Source of the DNA: an uncultured Clostridia bacterium | GTDB taxonomy: Bacteria > Bacillota > Clostridia > Christensenellales > Borkfalkiaceae | Direction of reading: 5' to 3' | Assembly: GCA_947589585.1 (NCBI GenBank) | Contig: CANQCA010000040.1 | Span: forward strand, 1-12,382 | Length of the DNA stretch: 12,382 nucleotides | Shown here: positions 1 through 6,380 of the stretch, piece after piece | Position numbering within the stretch: the first letter of the stretch is position 1 | Layout of the letters: each line of letters begins with the position of its first letter | Made by a program: the position numbers and the translations under genes | The notes under the pieces: generated by a model | What the model was told of the DNA's origin: nothing | Seen by the model: the letters and a program-made list of their open reading frames with translations, nothing else | Database searches by the model: none

Positions 1-224
1 TCGAGAAGGGGGGAAAGCTGGGCATAAAATGCGTCGATCTGATCGTTTGTCAGCGTGCCCTTCTTCTTCCCATCGACGGCCTGCGCGTAGATCGCCCTGA
101 GCATCTCGGGGTCGCTCTTCCCGCGGAAAGCGCTCACGATGTTTTGCACGTTTTGCAGCTCTTCGGGGGGAAGGGCTTCCTGTTTTTTGCCGCCCTTGGG
201 CGTGTAACTTGCGAAATCTCCCAT
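1..224 (-). CDS. Small hypothetical protein, N-terminal part (gene runs off the left edge)
   Basis: I do not recognise a named family. Reading the minus strand from the ATG at 224 gives 74 uninterrupted codons that are still open at base 1. The protein begins MGDFASYTPKGGKKQE, a basic, flexible, probably cytoplasmic start with no signal peptide or membrane segment. A predicted helical stretch follows (PPEELQNVQNIVSAFRGKSD, about residues 19-38), then a charged segment with DGKKKGTLTNDQID (about 50-63) and the start of another helix. The start is supported by a GAGGTGA ribosome binding site at 228-234, three bases before the ATG. Codon use matches the neighbouring genes. It diverges from the small plus-strand ORF at 289, with a strong palindrome between them. 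Small all-helical proteins of this look occur as hypothetical genes in gut Clostridia; that is recollection only and gives no function. Confidence 0.72.
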   Translation of the reverse strand, partial: MGDFASYTPKGGKKQEALPPEELQNVQNIVSAFRGKSDPEMLRAIYAQAVDGKKKGTLTNDQIDAFYAQLSPLL

Positions 225-241
225 AGTCACCTCACGTTTTT

Positions 242-282
242 ATGGTATGCGGTGAACGGCTTTTGTGTTCGCCGCATACCAT
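242..282. repeat. 16-bp inverted repeat between divergent small genes
   Basis: The left arm 242-257 (ATGGTATGCGGTGAAC) and right arm 267-282 (GTTCGCCGCATACCAT) pair over 16 bases with one G-T wobble, around a 9-base loop (258-266). Neither strand has a T-run after the stem, so it does not look like an intrinsic terminator. It fills most of the 64-bp gap between the two small genes. It could be an operator for divergent transcription or a hairpin in a 5' leader. I found no convincing sigma-A promoter on either side, so which gene it controls is not decided. Confidence 0.75.
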
Positions 283-288
283 GATGCT

Positions 289-516
289 ATGGAGATCATC
301 CTTCTTTTTGTGTTGTTTTCCGCATCCTCCGATCCCGAGCTTTCCCAAAAGCTGCGCACCTTTTTATCATTTTATCGGGAAAACCGTGAGCTGATTTCAC
401 TTCTCATGAAAAAAGACGGTACCATGCCCGTGATACCGCCTTCACAAAACACACCGATCCACTCAGAAGATGCGGGCGAGAATATCCTCGATGCGCTACT
501 TGCCCGCCTCGGATAG
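289..516 (+). CDS. Small hypothetical protein (75 aa) with hydrophobic N-terminus
   Basis: No family is recognised with confidence. The frame encodes a hydrophobic start (MEIILLFVLFSASS), a basic/aromatic helix (LSQKLRTFLSFYRENRELIS, about residues 18-37), a Pro/Ser-rich linker and an amphipathic C-terminal helix (NILDALLARLG). The layout suggests a small membrane-associated protein or a short helical adaptor. The frame is open from a GTG at 265, inside the palindrome loop; ATG 289 is preferred, but neither start has a good ribosome binding site, which is the main weakness of this call. The last 21 bases overlap, tail to tail, the end of the convergent protease gene on the minus strand, and no terminator separates them. 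It diverges from the small gene at 1-224, and the two may form a functional pair. It could still be a non-coding frame. Confidence 0.55.
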   Translation: MEIILLFVLFSASSDPELSQKLRTFLSFYRENRELISLLMKKDGTMPVIPPSQNTPIHSEDAGENILDALLARLG

Positions 517-1833
517 TCCGTTAAGACGCGTGCAGAGCGCGGAGAGCATCGCATCGTCTTTTACGGAAAAGAGCGAATCCGCCTCGATGCAGACGGCGCC
601 GTCTGCCGCGGTCACCCCCGTGGCGTGGATGCTTCTGCCGTTCGGCCAGAAGATCTCGGCGACGGTAAGCTTCATCGCATTGCCTGCAAGGTCGGTATAG
701 GTGGACTGCATGATGCCCTTCCCGAAGGTGCGTGCGCTCTCGCTGCTCCCGCGGAGGAGGATATTGCCAAAGTCGAGAGTGCCGTAGGAGATGAGCGCGC
801 CGATGAGGCTCTCGGAAGCGGACGCCGTGCGCTCGTCTGCGAGGAGATAGAGCTCGAAATCCTCCCCGAAGTAGCTCGAAAAGTCGTTCCCCGCAGCGAG
901 ATAAGCGCTCTCGGAGCCGTCCCGGTAGCGGGCGGTCAGGACGGTCGGCCGCGCCCCTTGCGCATTCTTCATGAGATGGGAGACGAGATCGCACAAAACG
1001 GACAGATATCCGCCGCCGTTTCCGCGGAGGTCGAGGATCAGCCTGCTTCTTTTTTCTTCCTTCATGAGCGAAAGGCAGGCCTCGAACTCCTCCGCCGCCG
1101 TACCGTAAAACCTTTCGAGACGGATATACGCCGTCTTCTCATCGACTGTTTCAAGGGGCTCGCCGACCTCGAATTTTGTGCCGAGATCGGTCGGGTCGAA
1201 GCGATACGAGCCACCCATGTCGCGATACAGGCAGTAGGAAGTGCGGTATGAGGTAGGCATGACGGAATAGATTTTCGCATCCGAGCCGTCCTCTTCATAG
1301 CCGCAACGAAGAAGCGCGGGTCCGTCCGTTTCGTCGAGAAAGGCGGAAAGTTCCTGCTGCGTTCCCTTCTTCAGCGTCTTCTCGCTTTCCCCGAAGGAAA
1401 AAAGATACATGCCCTGCCCGAGCCCCGCATGCTCGGCGGGGGAATTTCCCGCGACGGCATAGAGGCGCAGATCGCTCCCCTGCGTGGTGACGGTAATGCC
1501 GTATCCCGCACTCTTGCCCGCGGTGCGGTCGAGCTCCGCGCCGTATTCGTCCGCGTCGAAAAATTGCGAATAGCGGTCGAGGGCGTCCGTCAATCCTCCG
1601 TAGAGCCCTTCATAGATCTCATCCTCGGAAATATCGCGGTAGAAGTGCTTCTTCGCCGTATCGACCGCCCACAGAAGCCCTCTCGCATTTCCGCCTATCG
1701 CAAGCCAGAAAGTCCCCCATCCGAGGGCAAAAAAGAGGATCGCGAGCGCCGCAGCGCCCACCGCGACGGGCCATTTTCTCCCATTTTTCGCGGGACGGGC
1801 CTCCTCTTTTTCAACATCCTTCTTCTCCGCCAT
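496..1833 (-). CDS. Membrane-anchored S41 family (CtpA/Prc-like) serine protease
   Basis: This is a carboxy-terminal-processing-type protease of 445 residues, a usual length for the family. A short charged cytoplasmic tail is followed by one membrane anchor (about 21-46), so the rest is extracytoplasmic. A divergent PDZ-like region lies at about 107-195 (SPAEHAGLGQGMYLFSF in place of the usual AGL..GD.I). The S41 core follows: ILDLRGNGGG at 266-275, the nucleophile motif TASASE with Ser340, and the general-base lysine in TFGKG (Lys372). The Ser-Lys distance is 32 residues, against about 25 in E. coli Prc, so there is an insertion of about seven residues at 360-368. The family cleaves near the C-terminus of secreted or membrane proteins. 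AAAGGAG lies just before the ATG and a sigma-A promoter at 1872-1900. It diverges from the X-Pro membrane protein; a shared job is not shown. Confidence 0.9.
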   Translation of the reverse strand: MAEKKDVEKEEARPAKNGRKWPVAVGAAALAILFFALGWGTFWLAIGGNARGLLWAVDTAKKHFYRDISEDEIYEGLYGGLTDALDRYSQFFDADEYGAELDRTAGKSAGYGITVTTQGSDLRLYAVAGNSPAEHAGLGQGMYLFSFGESEKTLKKGTQQELSAFLDETDGPALLRCGYEEDGSDAKIYSVMPTSYRTSYCLYRDMGGSYRFDPTDLGTKFEVGEPLETVDEKTAYIRLERFYGTAAEEFEACLSLMKEEKRSRLILDLRGNGGGYLSVLCDLVSHLMKNAQGARPTVLTARYRDGSESAYLAAGNDFSSYFGEDFELYLLADERTASASESLIGALISYGTLDFGNILLRGSSESARTFGKGIMQSTYTDLAGNAMKLTVAEIFWPNGRSIHATGVTAADGAVCIEADSLFSVKDDAMLSALCTRLNGLSEAGK

Positions 1834-1871
1834 ATCCTTCTCCTTTCGGAACGTATTCCCGTTTTTGTTTC

Positions 1872-1900
1872 ATTATACCACTGCAGCCGCATTTTTACAA
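1872..1900 (-). promoter_or_regulatory. Sigma-A promoter of the S41 protease gene
   Basis: On the minus strand the -35 box TTGTAA (1900-1895) and the consensus -10 box TATAAT (1877-1872) are 17 bases apart. Transcription would start near 1865, about 30 bases before the ATG at 1833, leaving room for little more than the ribosome binding site. Confidence 0.85.
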
Positions 1901-2012
1901 CTTCCACAGTGCCGTTTTGTATGTTTTTCCCATTTTCGGAAGAACTTCCTCGCGCGCGTAACAAAAACTAATAATTTTTTTCAAATTAAACGAGATTTTT
2001 TCACGATGATTG

Positions 2013-2041
2013 TTGACACCTGTATTTCTTCATGATATAAT
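2013..2041 (+). promoter_or_regulatory. Consensus sigma-A promoter of the X-Pro membrane protein gene
   Basis: A perfect -35 box TTGACA (2013-2018) and a perfect -10 box TATAAT (2036-2041) are separated by 17 bases. The expected start site near 2048 lies downstream of the TTG that would give the longest reading frame (2010), so that upstream start cannot be used from this promoter. An exact consensus on both boxes implies strong constitutive expression. The A/T-rich run just upstream (about 1970-2000) may act as an UP element. Confidence 0.93.
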
Positions 2042-2076
2042 AATGCAGAAAACAAGCTTTCGCAAAAGAAAGCGCC

Positions 2077-2082
2077 GGAGGT
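2077..2082 (+). promoter_or_regulatory. Ribosome binding site that fixes the start at 2088
   Basis: GGAGGT lies five bases before the ATG at 2088 and about 30 bases after the predicted transcription start. It chooses MSNINQNDD as the N-terminus over a version 26 residues longer that would begin upstream of the promoter -10 box. Confidence 0.9.
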
Positions 2083-2087
2083 ATCAA

Positions 2088-4862
2088 ATGTCCAACATCA
2101 ATCAAAACGACGACCTCGAAGAACAGCCCCGTCCCTCTTTCGGCGGCTGGCGTGCGCTCGGCATCATTTTCTTTTTGCTTGCCGTAGGCGGACTTTTTGT
2201 CGGTATGCTCAGCTCTGTTCTTTCGATTTTCGCAGGAAAGATACAGGCCGTTTCTTCTGCTCCCGCCTATTTCGACGGTACGCTTCTCGCATTCGTATGG
2301 GCGGTTTTCGAATCGCTCTTTAACGGGAGCGTCACGAGCGTCACGGGGATCTGGACCTATCTCGAGATCACGCTTGCGCTCCTCCTCGTCATCGCAGTGA
2401 TCACCTCCGTCGTATGCATGATCGTTTCCTTCTGCTCGAAGAAGTCGGCCAAGACCTGTGCTTTTGCGAGCGCGATCATCGTCACGATCACCTATGTCCT
2501 CTTCGCGATGGTGTCCTCCACGTTCCTGCTCGTCGGCGAGGGCCAGAGCGGCCTTTCACTCGCTTCCTTCGATCTGTCCCTCTGCCTCATCGCCGCACTC
2601 TGCGTGATCGTACTTGCCATCGCGAGCAGCGCTGCCAACAAGGGGCACGGGATCGCGAACATCTTCGGCTTCGTCTTTGCGATCCTCGCCTTCTTCGCCA
2701 TGACCTATCCGAACTCCCTGATGTCGATGTGCTCGGCCGGGGCGATCAGGACGCTTCCCAACTTCTCGACCGATCCCGCCTTTGATATCATCGGGTTCTT
2801 CCTCTACTGGTTGCTCCTTCTCAACGTGATCGTCTCCATCTGCCGTTTTGCCGGCAAGCGCGGATATGCGTTCGATGCGACCCGCTTCTGCTTCCTTCTC
2901 ATTCTGGCCGTCGTGTTCTACATCATCGCGGTCGTGCAGTTCAATGATTTCCAATATGTGTTCGCAGGAACGCAGGCGGGATGGCTTATCGCCAACATCA
3001 TTCTCATCGCTTCCCTCCTTGCAGGGTTCATCGTCTTCCTGTCGATCGGCGTCCGTCTCAGAGTCATTGCCCGTGAAGAGAGCGACGCGGCCCTTTTCGA
3101 ACAACAGGAGGCGGAAGAACAGGCGCGCCTTGAGGCGATCTCGCAGAAGAACAACTTCGCCCCTACCTACATCACCAACATCAACAACGCGCCCTACGGC
3201 GCTCCCTATGGCGCTCCCGCACCCTACGGTGCACCTGCTCCCTACGGCGCCGCGCCTCAGCCCTACGGTGCTCCCGCTCCCGCGCCTGCACCCGCCGCGG
3301 CTCCCGCGCCTGCTGCAGCTCCGCAGCAACCCGGAATGCCCAACATGATGTTTTTTCAAATGCCCCAATCCCCGGCTGCTCCCTACCCGCCCTACTACCC
3401 CCAGCAGCCCATAGTCCAGCAAGTTCCCTTGCCTGTACCCGTGCCCGTCGTGCAACGCGTACCGCAGCCCGTGCCCGTTCCTCAGCCGGTACCCGTACCC
3501 GTTCCTCACCCCGTTGAAGTGCCGAAGCCCGTACCTGTACCCGTGCCTCAGCCCGTTCCTCAACCGGTGCCCGTACCGCAGCCGGTACCCGTACCCAAAC
3601 CCGTGCCCGTACCCGTTCCTCAGCCCGTTCCCGTCCCTGTGACGCAGACGGTGGAAAAGCCCGTTCCCGTGCCCGTTCCTGTCGCACATCCCGTGCCCCA
3701 GCCCGTGCCGGTGCCCGTGCCTCAGCCCATCGAGAAACCCGTACCCGTGCCCGTAGAAGTGACCAAGCCCGTCCCCGTACCCGTTGCACAGCCCGTGCCG
3801 GTACCCGTGACGCAGACGGTGGAAAAGCCCGTACCCGTACCGCAGCCGGTGCCCGTGCCTCATCCCGTACCCGTCCCCGTCGGACAGACGGTGGAAAGGC
3901 CCGTTCCCGTCCCCGTCCCCGTGACGCAGACGGTGGAAAGGCCCGTTCCCGTCCCCGTCCCCGTGACGCAGACGGTGGAAAGGCCCGTACCCGTTCCTCA
4001 GCCGGTGCCCGTGCCTCATCCCGTACCCGTCCCTGTCGGGCAGACAATGGAAAGGCCCGTACCTGTGCCCGTGCCCGTAGCTGTCGGACAGACGATGGAT
4101 AAACCCGACTCTGCACCTGCGACGCAGACGATCGAAAAGCCCGTTCCCGTACCGCAGCCGGTGCCCGTACCGCAACCCGTTCCTCAGCCCGTCCCCGTGC
4201 CGGTGCCCGTGCCGCAGACGATCGTCCAGCCCATCATCAAGACGGTGAAGGAACCCGTGGGCGTACCCGTGCCGCAACCCGTCGGCGTGCCTGTACCTCA
4301 GCCCGTTCCCGTTGCTTCGCACCAGACCCTCGTGGCTGCACCCGCAGCGCCCGTGGCTCCTGTCGCCGAAGGAGAGAAAGCGGCCGTGGAAGAAGTTGCT
4401 CCCGCTACGGAACCCGTCGAAGAGACCGCTGCCGAGCCCGAGCTGACGGAATTCGAGCGCATGATGCTCGATCTCGTACGCGGCGCCGCGACAGAGCTTG
4501 CGACCGATAACGCGCCTGCACCTCAACCTGCACCTCAGCCGGCGCCTCAACCCGAACCTCTGCCTTTGCCCGCACCCGCACCTGCACCTCAGCCCGCACC
4601 TCAGCCGGCAAGCGCACCCGTTGTGGATACTTCTGCGAACTACATCTACGATCCGTTCTTCAACAGCCTCACGACGAGCGAGAAAGATGAATTCGGCGAC
4701 CTGTTCATCGGGAAACTCAAGGGCGACTTCGGTCTTCCCACTTACCAGATCGGCGGCGACAATTCGGCCTTCTTCAAGTCCTTCTTCGCCTGCCTCGGCA
4801 AGTTCCGTCCGTACATCTCCTCCGCCCTTCTCGGCAAGGTATTCAAGTTCCTCAACGGCTAA
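2088..4862 (+). CDS. Eight-segment membrane protein with ~300-residue X-Pro rod and C-terminal domain (924 aa)
   Basis: The function is unknown; the architecture is clear. Residues 1-325 form a membrane domain with segments at about 22-48, 90-115, 123-148, 158-182, 189-208, 232-253, 267-285 and 297-321. Basic loops (KKSAK 118-122, NKGHG 184-188, RFAGKRG 253-259, RLRVIAR 323-329) point inwards by the positive-inside rule, so both ends should be cytoplasmic. A charged helix (328-352) is followed by a Pro/Ala/Gly/Tyr-rich linker (367-440), then an almost unbroken X-Pro tract (about 443-745, mostly Pro-Val) interrupted by TQTVEKP/TQTVERP-type spacers. A second Ala/Pro/Gln linker (about 807-846) is broken from it by an acidic helix (TEFERMMLDLVRG, 787-799). 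It ends in a folded-looking domain of about 70 residues (YIYDPFFNSL to KFLNG, 852-924) rich in Phe and Lys. Alternating X-Pro adopts an extended, stiff conformation, as in the TonB spacer, so the tail could hold the end domain far from the membrane. It has its own promoter and terminator. Confidence 0.88.
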   Translation: MSNINQNDDLEEQPRPSFGGWRALGIIFFLLAVGGLFVGMLSSVLSIFAGKIQAVSSAPAYFDGTLLAFVWAVFESLFNGSVTSVTGIWTYLEITLALLLVIAVITSVVCMIVSFCSKKSAKTCAFASAIIVTITYVLFAMVSSTFLLVGEGQSGLSLASFDLSLCLIAALCVIVLAIASSAANKGHGIANIFGFVFAILAFFAMTYPNSLMSMCSAGAIRTLPNFSTDPAFDIIGFFLYWLLLLNVIVSICRFAGKRGYAFDATRFCFLLILAVVFYIIAVVQFNDFQYVFAGTQAGWLIANIILIASLLAGFIVFLSIGVRLRVIAREESDAALFEQQEAEEQARLEAISQKNNFAPTYITNINNAPYGAPYGAPAPYGAPAPYGAAPQPYGAPAPAPAPAAAPAPAAAPQQPGMPNMMFFQMPQSPAAPYPPYYPQQPIVQQVPLPVPVPVVQRVPQPVPVPQPVPVPVPHPVEVPKPVPVPVPQPVPQPVPVPQPVPVPKPVPVPVPQPVPVPVTQTVEKPVPVPVPVAHPVPQPVPVPVPQPIEKPVPVPVEVTKPVPVPVAQPVPVPVTQTVEKPVPVPQPVPVPHPVPVPVGQTVERPVPVPVPVTQTVERPVPVPVPVTQTVERPVPVPQPVPVPHPVPVPVGQTMERPVPVPVPVAVGQTMDKPDSAPATQTIEKPVPVPQPVPVPQPVPQPVPVPVPVPQTIVQPIIKTVKEPVGVPVPQPVGVPVPQPVPVASHQTLVAAPAAPVAPVAEGEKAAVEEVAPATEPVEETAAEPELTEFERMMLDLVRGAATELATDNAPAPQPAPQPAPQPEPLPLPAPAPAPQPAPQPASAPVVDTSANYIYDPFFNSLTTSEKDEFGDLFIGKLKGDFGLPTYQIGGDNSAFFKSFFACLGKFRPYISSALLGKVFKFLNG
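3414..4322 (+). repeat. Coding repeat tract: Val-Pro/X-Pro dipeptides with 42-bp and longer duplicated units
   Basis: The tract encodes about residues 443-745 of the membrane protein and is almost wholly GTN-CCN codon pairs. Nested units are visible. Three consecutive 42-bp units begin at 3879, 3921 and 3963, each encoding a (V/T)GQ or VTQ-TVERP-VPVP block. A larger block (KPVPVPQPVPVPHPVPVPVG) at residues 580-599 recurs, with Arg for the first Lys, at 632-651, a shift of 156 bp. This suggests growth by segmental duplication. Synonymous third positions vary inside most units (gtg/gta/gtc/gtt), so most copies are not fresh. The low complexity also leaves the opposite strand free of stops for 882 codons. 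Confidence 0.9.
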
Positions 4863-4874
4863 AAAAGCCATGCA

Positions 4875-4902
4875 AAAACAGGAGCCAAACGGCTCCTGTT
4901 TT
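4875..4902 (+). terminator. Intrinsic terminator of the X-Pro membrane protein gene
   Basis: A perfect 12-bp stem (4875-4886 with 4891-4902, core CAGGAGCC/GGCTCCTG) has a four-base loop AAAC and ends in a T-run. It starts 12 bases after the stop codon. Because the stem begins with A and ends with T on both sides, it may also stop minus-strand transcription left over from the sigma operon. Confidence 0.93.
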
Positions 4903-4908
4903 CTTATG

Positions 4909-4943
4909 CGAAAAAAATAAAAGCGCCCGCGGTCACGGGTGCT
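4909..4943 (-). terminator. Probable terminator of the sigma-factor operon
   Basis: On the minus strand AGCACCCG (4943-4936) pairs with CGGGCGCT (4929-4922), with one A-C mismatch and a six-base loop, followed by TTTATTTTTTT (down to about 4911). The stop codon of the last operon gene lies inside the loop, so the gene and the terminator are fused. Together with the stronger hairpin at 4875-4902 it insulates two convergent units. Confidence 0.72.
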
Positions 4944-5295
4944 TGCAATAGATATCGATGAAGACGCAGATGCCGCGCTCCTCGCTGTATTCCCGCCGCC
5001 GAGAAAGGGCATCCACGAGATAGAGCCCTCTGCCGCGCTCGGCATAAAGGTCGGCGCAAACCGTCTTTTCGGGCGGGCGGAAGGCACTGTCGGCCTGCAC
5101 GGCGATGCAGATCTCCTGCCCGCTCTTTTCGTAGGAAAATTGCGCCCCGCCGCCGTATGTGAGGGCATTTGTGAGAAGCTCATGTGCAACCACTCTGCTC
5201 GCAAAGACTGCTTCCTCGGGAACGCCGTCTTCCCTGAGACAGAGGCACATGCGAGCGATCTCCTTCTTGAGACCGAGAAAATCCGAGATCTTCAT
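4933..5295 (-). CDS. GHKL/HATPase anti-sigma kinase, RsbW/SpoIIAB-like (120 aa)
   Basis: This is a small histidine-kinase-like ATPase of the serine-kinase anti-sigma type. Such proteins bind a SigB/SigF sigma factor and phosphorylate the STAS antagonist that frees it. The N box AHELLTNAL (37-45) keeps the acidic Glu39 and the Mg-binding Asn43. The glycine box GRGLYLVDAL (88-97) is also present. The first ATP box is weak: ADSAFRPPE (68-76) stands where D.G.GF is expected. At 120 residues it is slightly shorter than RsbW (about 160) or SpoIIAB (about 146). Its ATG overlaps the sigma-factor stop codon (ATGA, 5292-5295), so the two are translationally coupled. The position downstream of the sigma factor is unusual; the canonical kinase slot upstream is filled by a degenerate relative. 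Family: confident; role as the operon's kinase: inferred. Confidence 0.82.
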   Translation of the reverse strand: MKISDFLGLKKEIARMCLCLREDGVPEEAVFASRVVAHELLTNALTYGGGAQFSYEKSGQEICIAVQADSAFRPPEKTVCADLYAERGRGLYLVDALSRRREYSEERGICVFIDIYCKHP

Positions 5296-6017
5296 CCAAC
5301 CGTCCCCTTCTGCATCCGCTCTTTGAGCTTTTGCAAGACCTTCCGCTCGAGGCGGGAGACGTACATCTGCGAGACATTCATGCGGCGGGCCGTCTCCACC
5401 TGCGAGAGTTCTTCCTGAAAACGAAGACGGACGAGACGGCGCTCGGCCTCGGAAAGCGCGGAAAGCGCATCCTCCATCGCGTCGCGGTTCTCCAATTTTT
5501 CGAATTCGTTCTCGGAAGGGTCGGTGAGGATCTCATAGAAGCTCCCGTCGCTGCCTTCGGGGGGCTGATCGAGCGAGACGGTGATCCCCGCCTCGGCGCT
5601 TCTTACGATCTCTTCCTCCGAGACATGCAGGCGGGATGCGAGCTCCTTCACGGTGGGCGATCTGCCTTCCTCGCGGATCATCTCGTCGGCGACCTTGCGG
5701 ATGGAAGTGCGTAGCTCGGCCACCCGCCGCGGCAGATGGATGAGGCGGGAGCGGTCGCGGAAGTAGTTCTTGATCTCTCCCGTGACGGTGGGGGTGATGA
5801 AGGTGGAAAATTTGATGCCCTTTGCGGGATCGAAGCGGTCCACGCCTTTGACAAGCGCAAGCGCGGCGACCTGATAGAGGTCGTCGTATTCGACGCCGCG
5901 CCCCACGAACTTCTTCGCGATCACCGCGGCGATATAGAGGTACTTCTCGACGATCTGATTGCGAAGTGCAATATCGCCCGTTTGGAAATACCGTTCAAAG
6001 AGTTCCTGCTCTTCCAT
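5292..6017 (-). CDS. RNA polymerase sigma factor, SigB/SigF/SigG family
   Basis: This is an alternative sigma factor that redirects RNA polymerase, held in check by a GHKL anti-sigma protein. At 241 residues it has the usual length. Region 2 spans about 12-84, with the core-binding and -10-reading segment DLYQVAALALVKGVDRFDP (46-64) and FSTFITPTVTGEIKNYFRD (70-88). The region 2/3 junction has the family hallmark LIHLPRRV (92-99). Region 3 is at about 105-150 (GRSPTVKELASRLHVSEEEI). Region 4 is at about 180-233 with the helix-turn-helix LSQVETARRMNVSQMYVSRL (204-223) that reads the -35 box. The ATG directly follows the stop of the upstream gene (TAA then ATG, no gap) and the gene overlaps its downstream neighbour by four bases. 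I cannot tell a general-stress (SigB) from a sporulation (SigF/SigG) role from sequence alone; no sporulation gene is in the window. Confidence 0.94.
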   Translation of the reverse strand: MEEQELFERYFQTGDIALRNQIVEKYLYIAAVIAKKFVGRGVEYDDLYQVAALALVKGVDRFDPAKGIKFSTFITPTVTGEIKNYFRDRSRLIHLPRRVAELRTSIRKVADEMIREEGRSPTVKELASRLHVSEEEIVRSAEAGITVSLDQPPEGSDGSFYEILTDPSENEFEKLENRDAMEDALSALSEAERRLVRLRFQEELSQVETARRMNVSQMYVSRLERKVLQKLKERMQKGTVG

Positions 6018-6380
6018 TTATACGGCAAAACGGAAGGAGACACTGCAAAAAGCGCCCCCCTCTTTCTCCATGCTCACGCCCTCTGCAAGCGCCTCCAGAA
6101 GCGCCGCCGAGATCTCGTCCTCGGGGGCACAGACCGCGCCTTCGCGCCCGCCCATGCCTGCGATGGCGATATGCAGTCCCTCTTCTTCCGAAAAGGTCAG
6201 CTCCGCCTTTTGATAGCCCGCGTGCAATAGAAGCAGAAGGCTCTCCGTGACGCAGACCTTGCAGTCTTCGCTTGCATCGATATCCATCCCGAGCAGGGCG
6301 CAGACGCCCCCCGTCGCGAGACGGACGGTTGTCATGATCTCGCTCCCCAAGGGGACGCGAATACAAACGATCTCCTTCAT
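6018..6380 (-). CDS. RsbW/SpoIIAB-like protein with a lost ATP site (120 aa)
   Basis: It occupies the canonical anti-sigma slot between the STAS gene and the sigma gene, and its first half follows the family: IRVPLGSEIMTTVRLATGG (7-25), then GMDIDASEDCKVCVTE (31-46), as in SpoIIAB-type proteins. The ATP site is damaged. The N box reads ESLLLLLHAGY (46-56): Glu46 remains but Leu50 replaces the Mg-binding Asn found in E.(A/C).TNA. The D.G.G box is IAGMGGREG (73-81) without its Asp, and no GLGL glycine box is recognisable before the C-terminal strands (about 110-119). It may therefore bind sigma or STAS without phosphorylating, as an adaptor or decoy. It overlaps the STAS gene by four bases (ATGA, 6377-6380) and abuts the sigma gene. 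The assignment rests on context plus the N-terminal pattern. Confidence 0.75.
   Translation of the reverse strand: MKEIVCIRVPLGSEIMTTVRLATGGVCALLGMDIDASEDCKVCVTESLLLLLHAGYQKAELTFSEEEGLHIAIAGMGGREGAVCAPEDEISAALLEALAEGVSMEKEGGAFCSVSFRFAV

Noticed and set aside
2010..2087. A 26-residue N-terminal extension of the X-Pro protein from a TTG at 2010
   Set aside because: It would start upstream of the consensus promoter (2013-2041), and GGAGGT at 2077-2082 serves the ATG at 2088.
2556..5204. An 882-codon minus-strand ORF antisense to the X-Pro protein, with repetitive His/Arg/Gly content
   Set aside because: Runs of GTN-CCN codons read backwards cannot easily make stop codons, so the frame is open by composition. 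The sense strand has a promoter, ribosome binding site, membrane segments and terminator, and the antisense frame runs into the kinase gene region.
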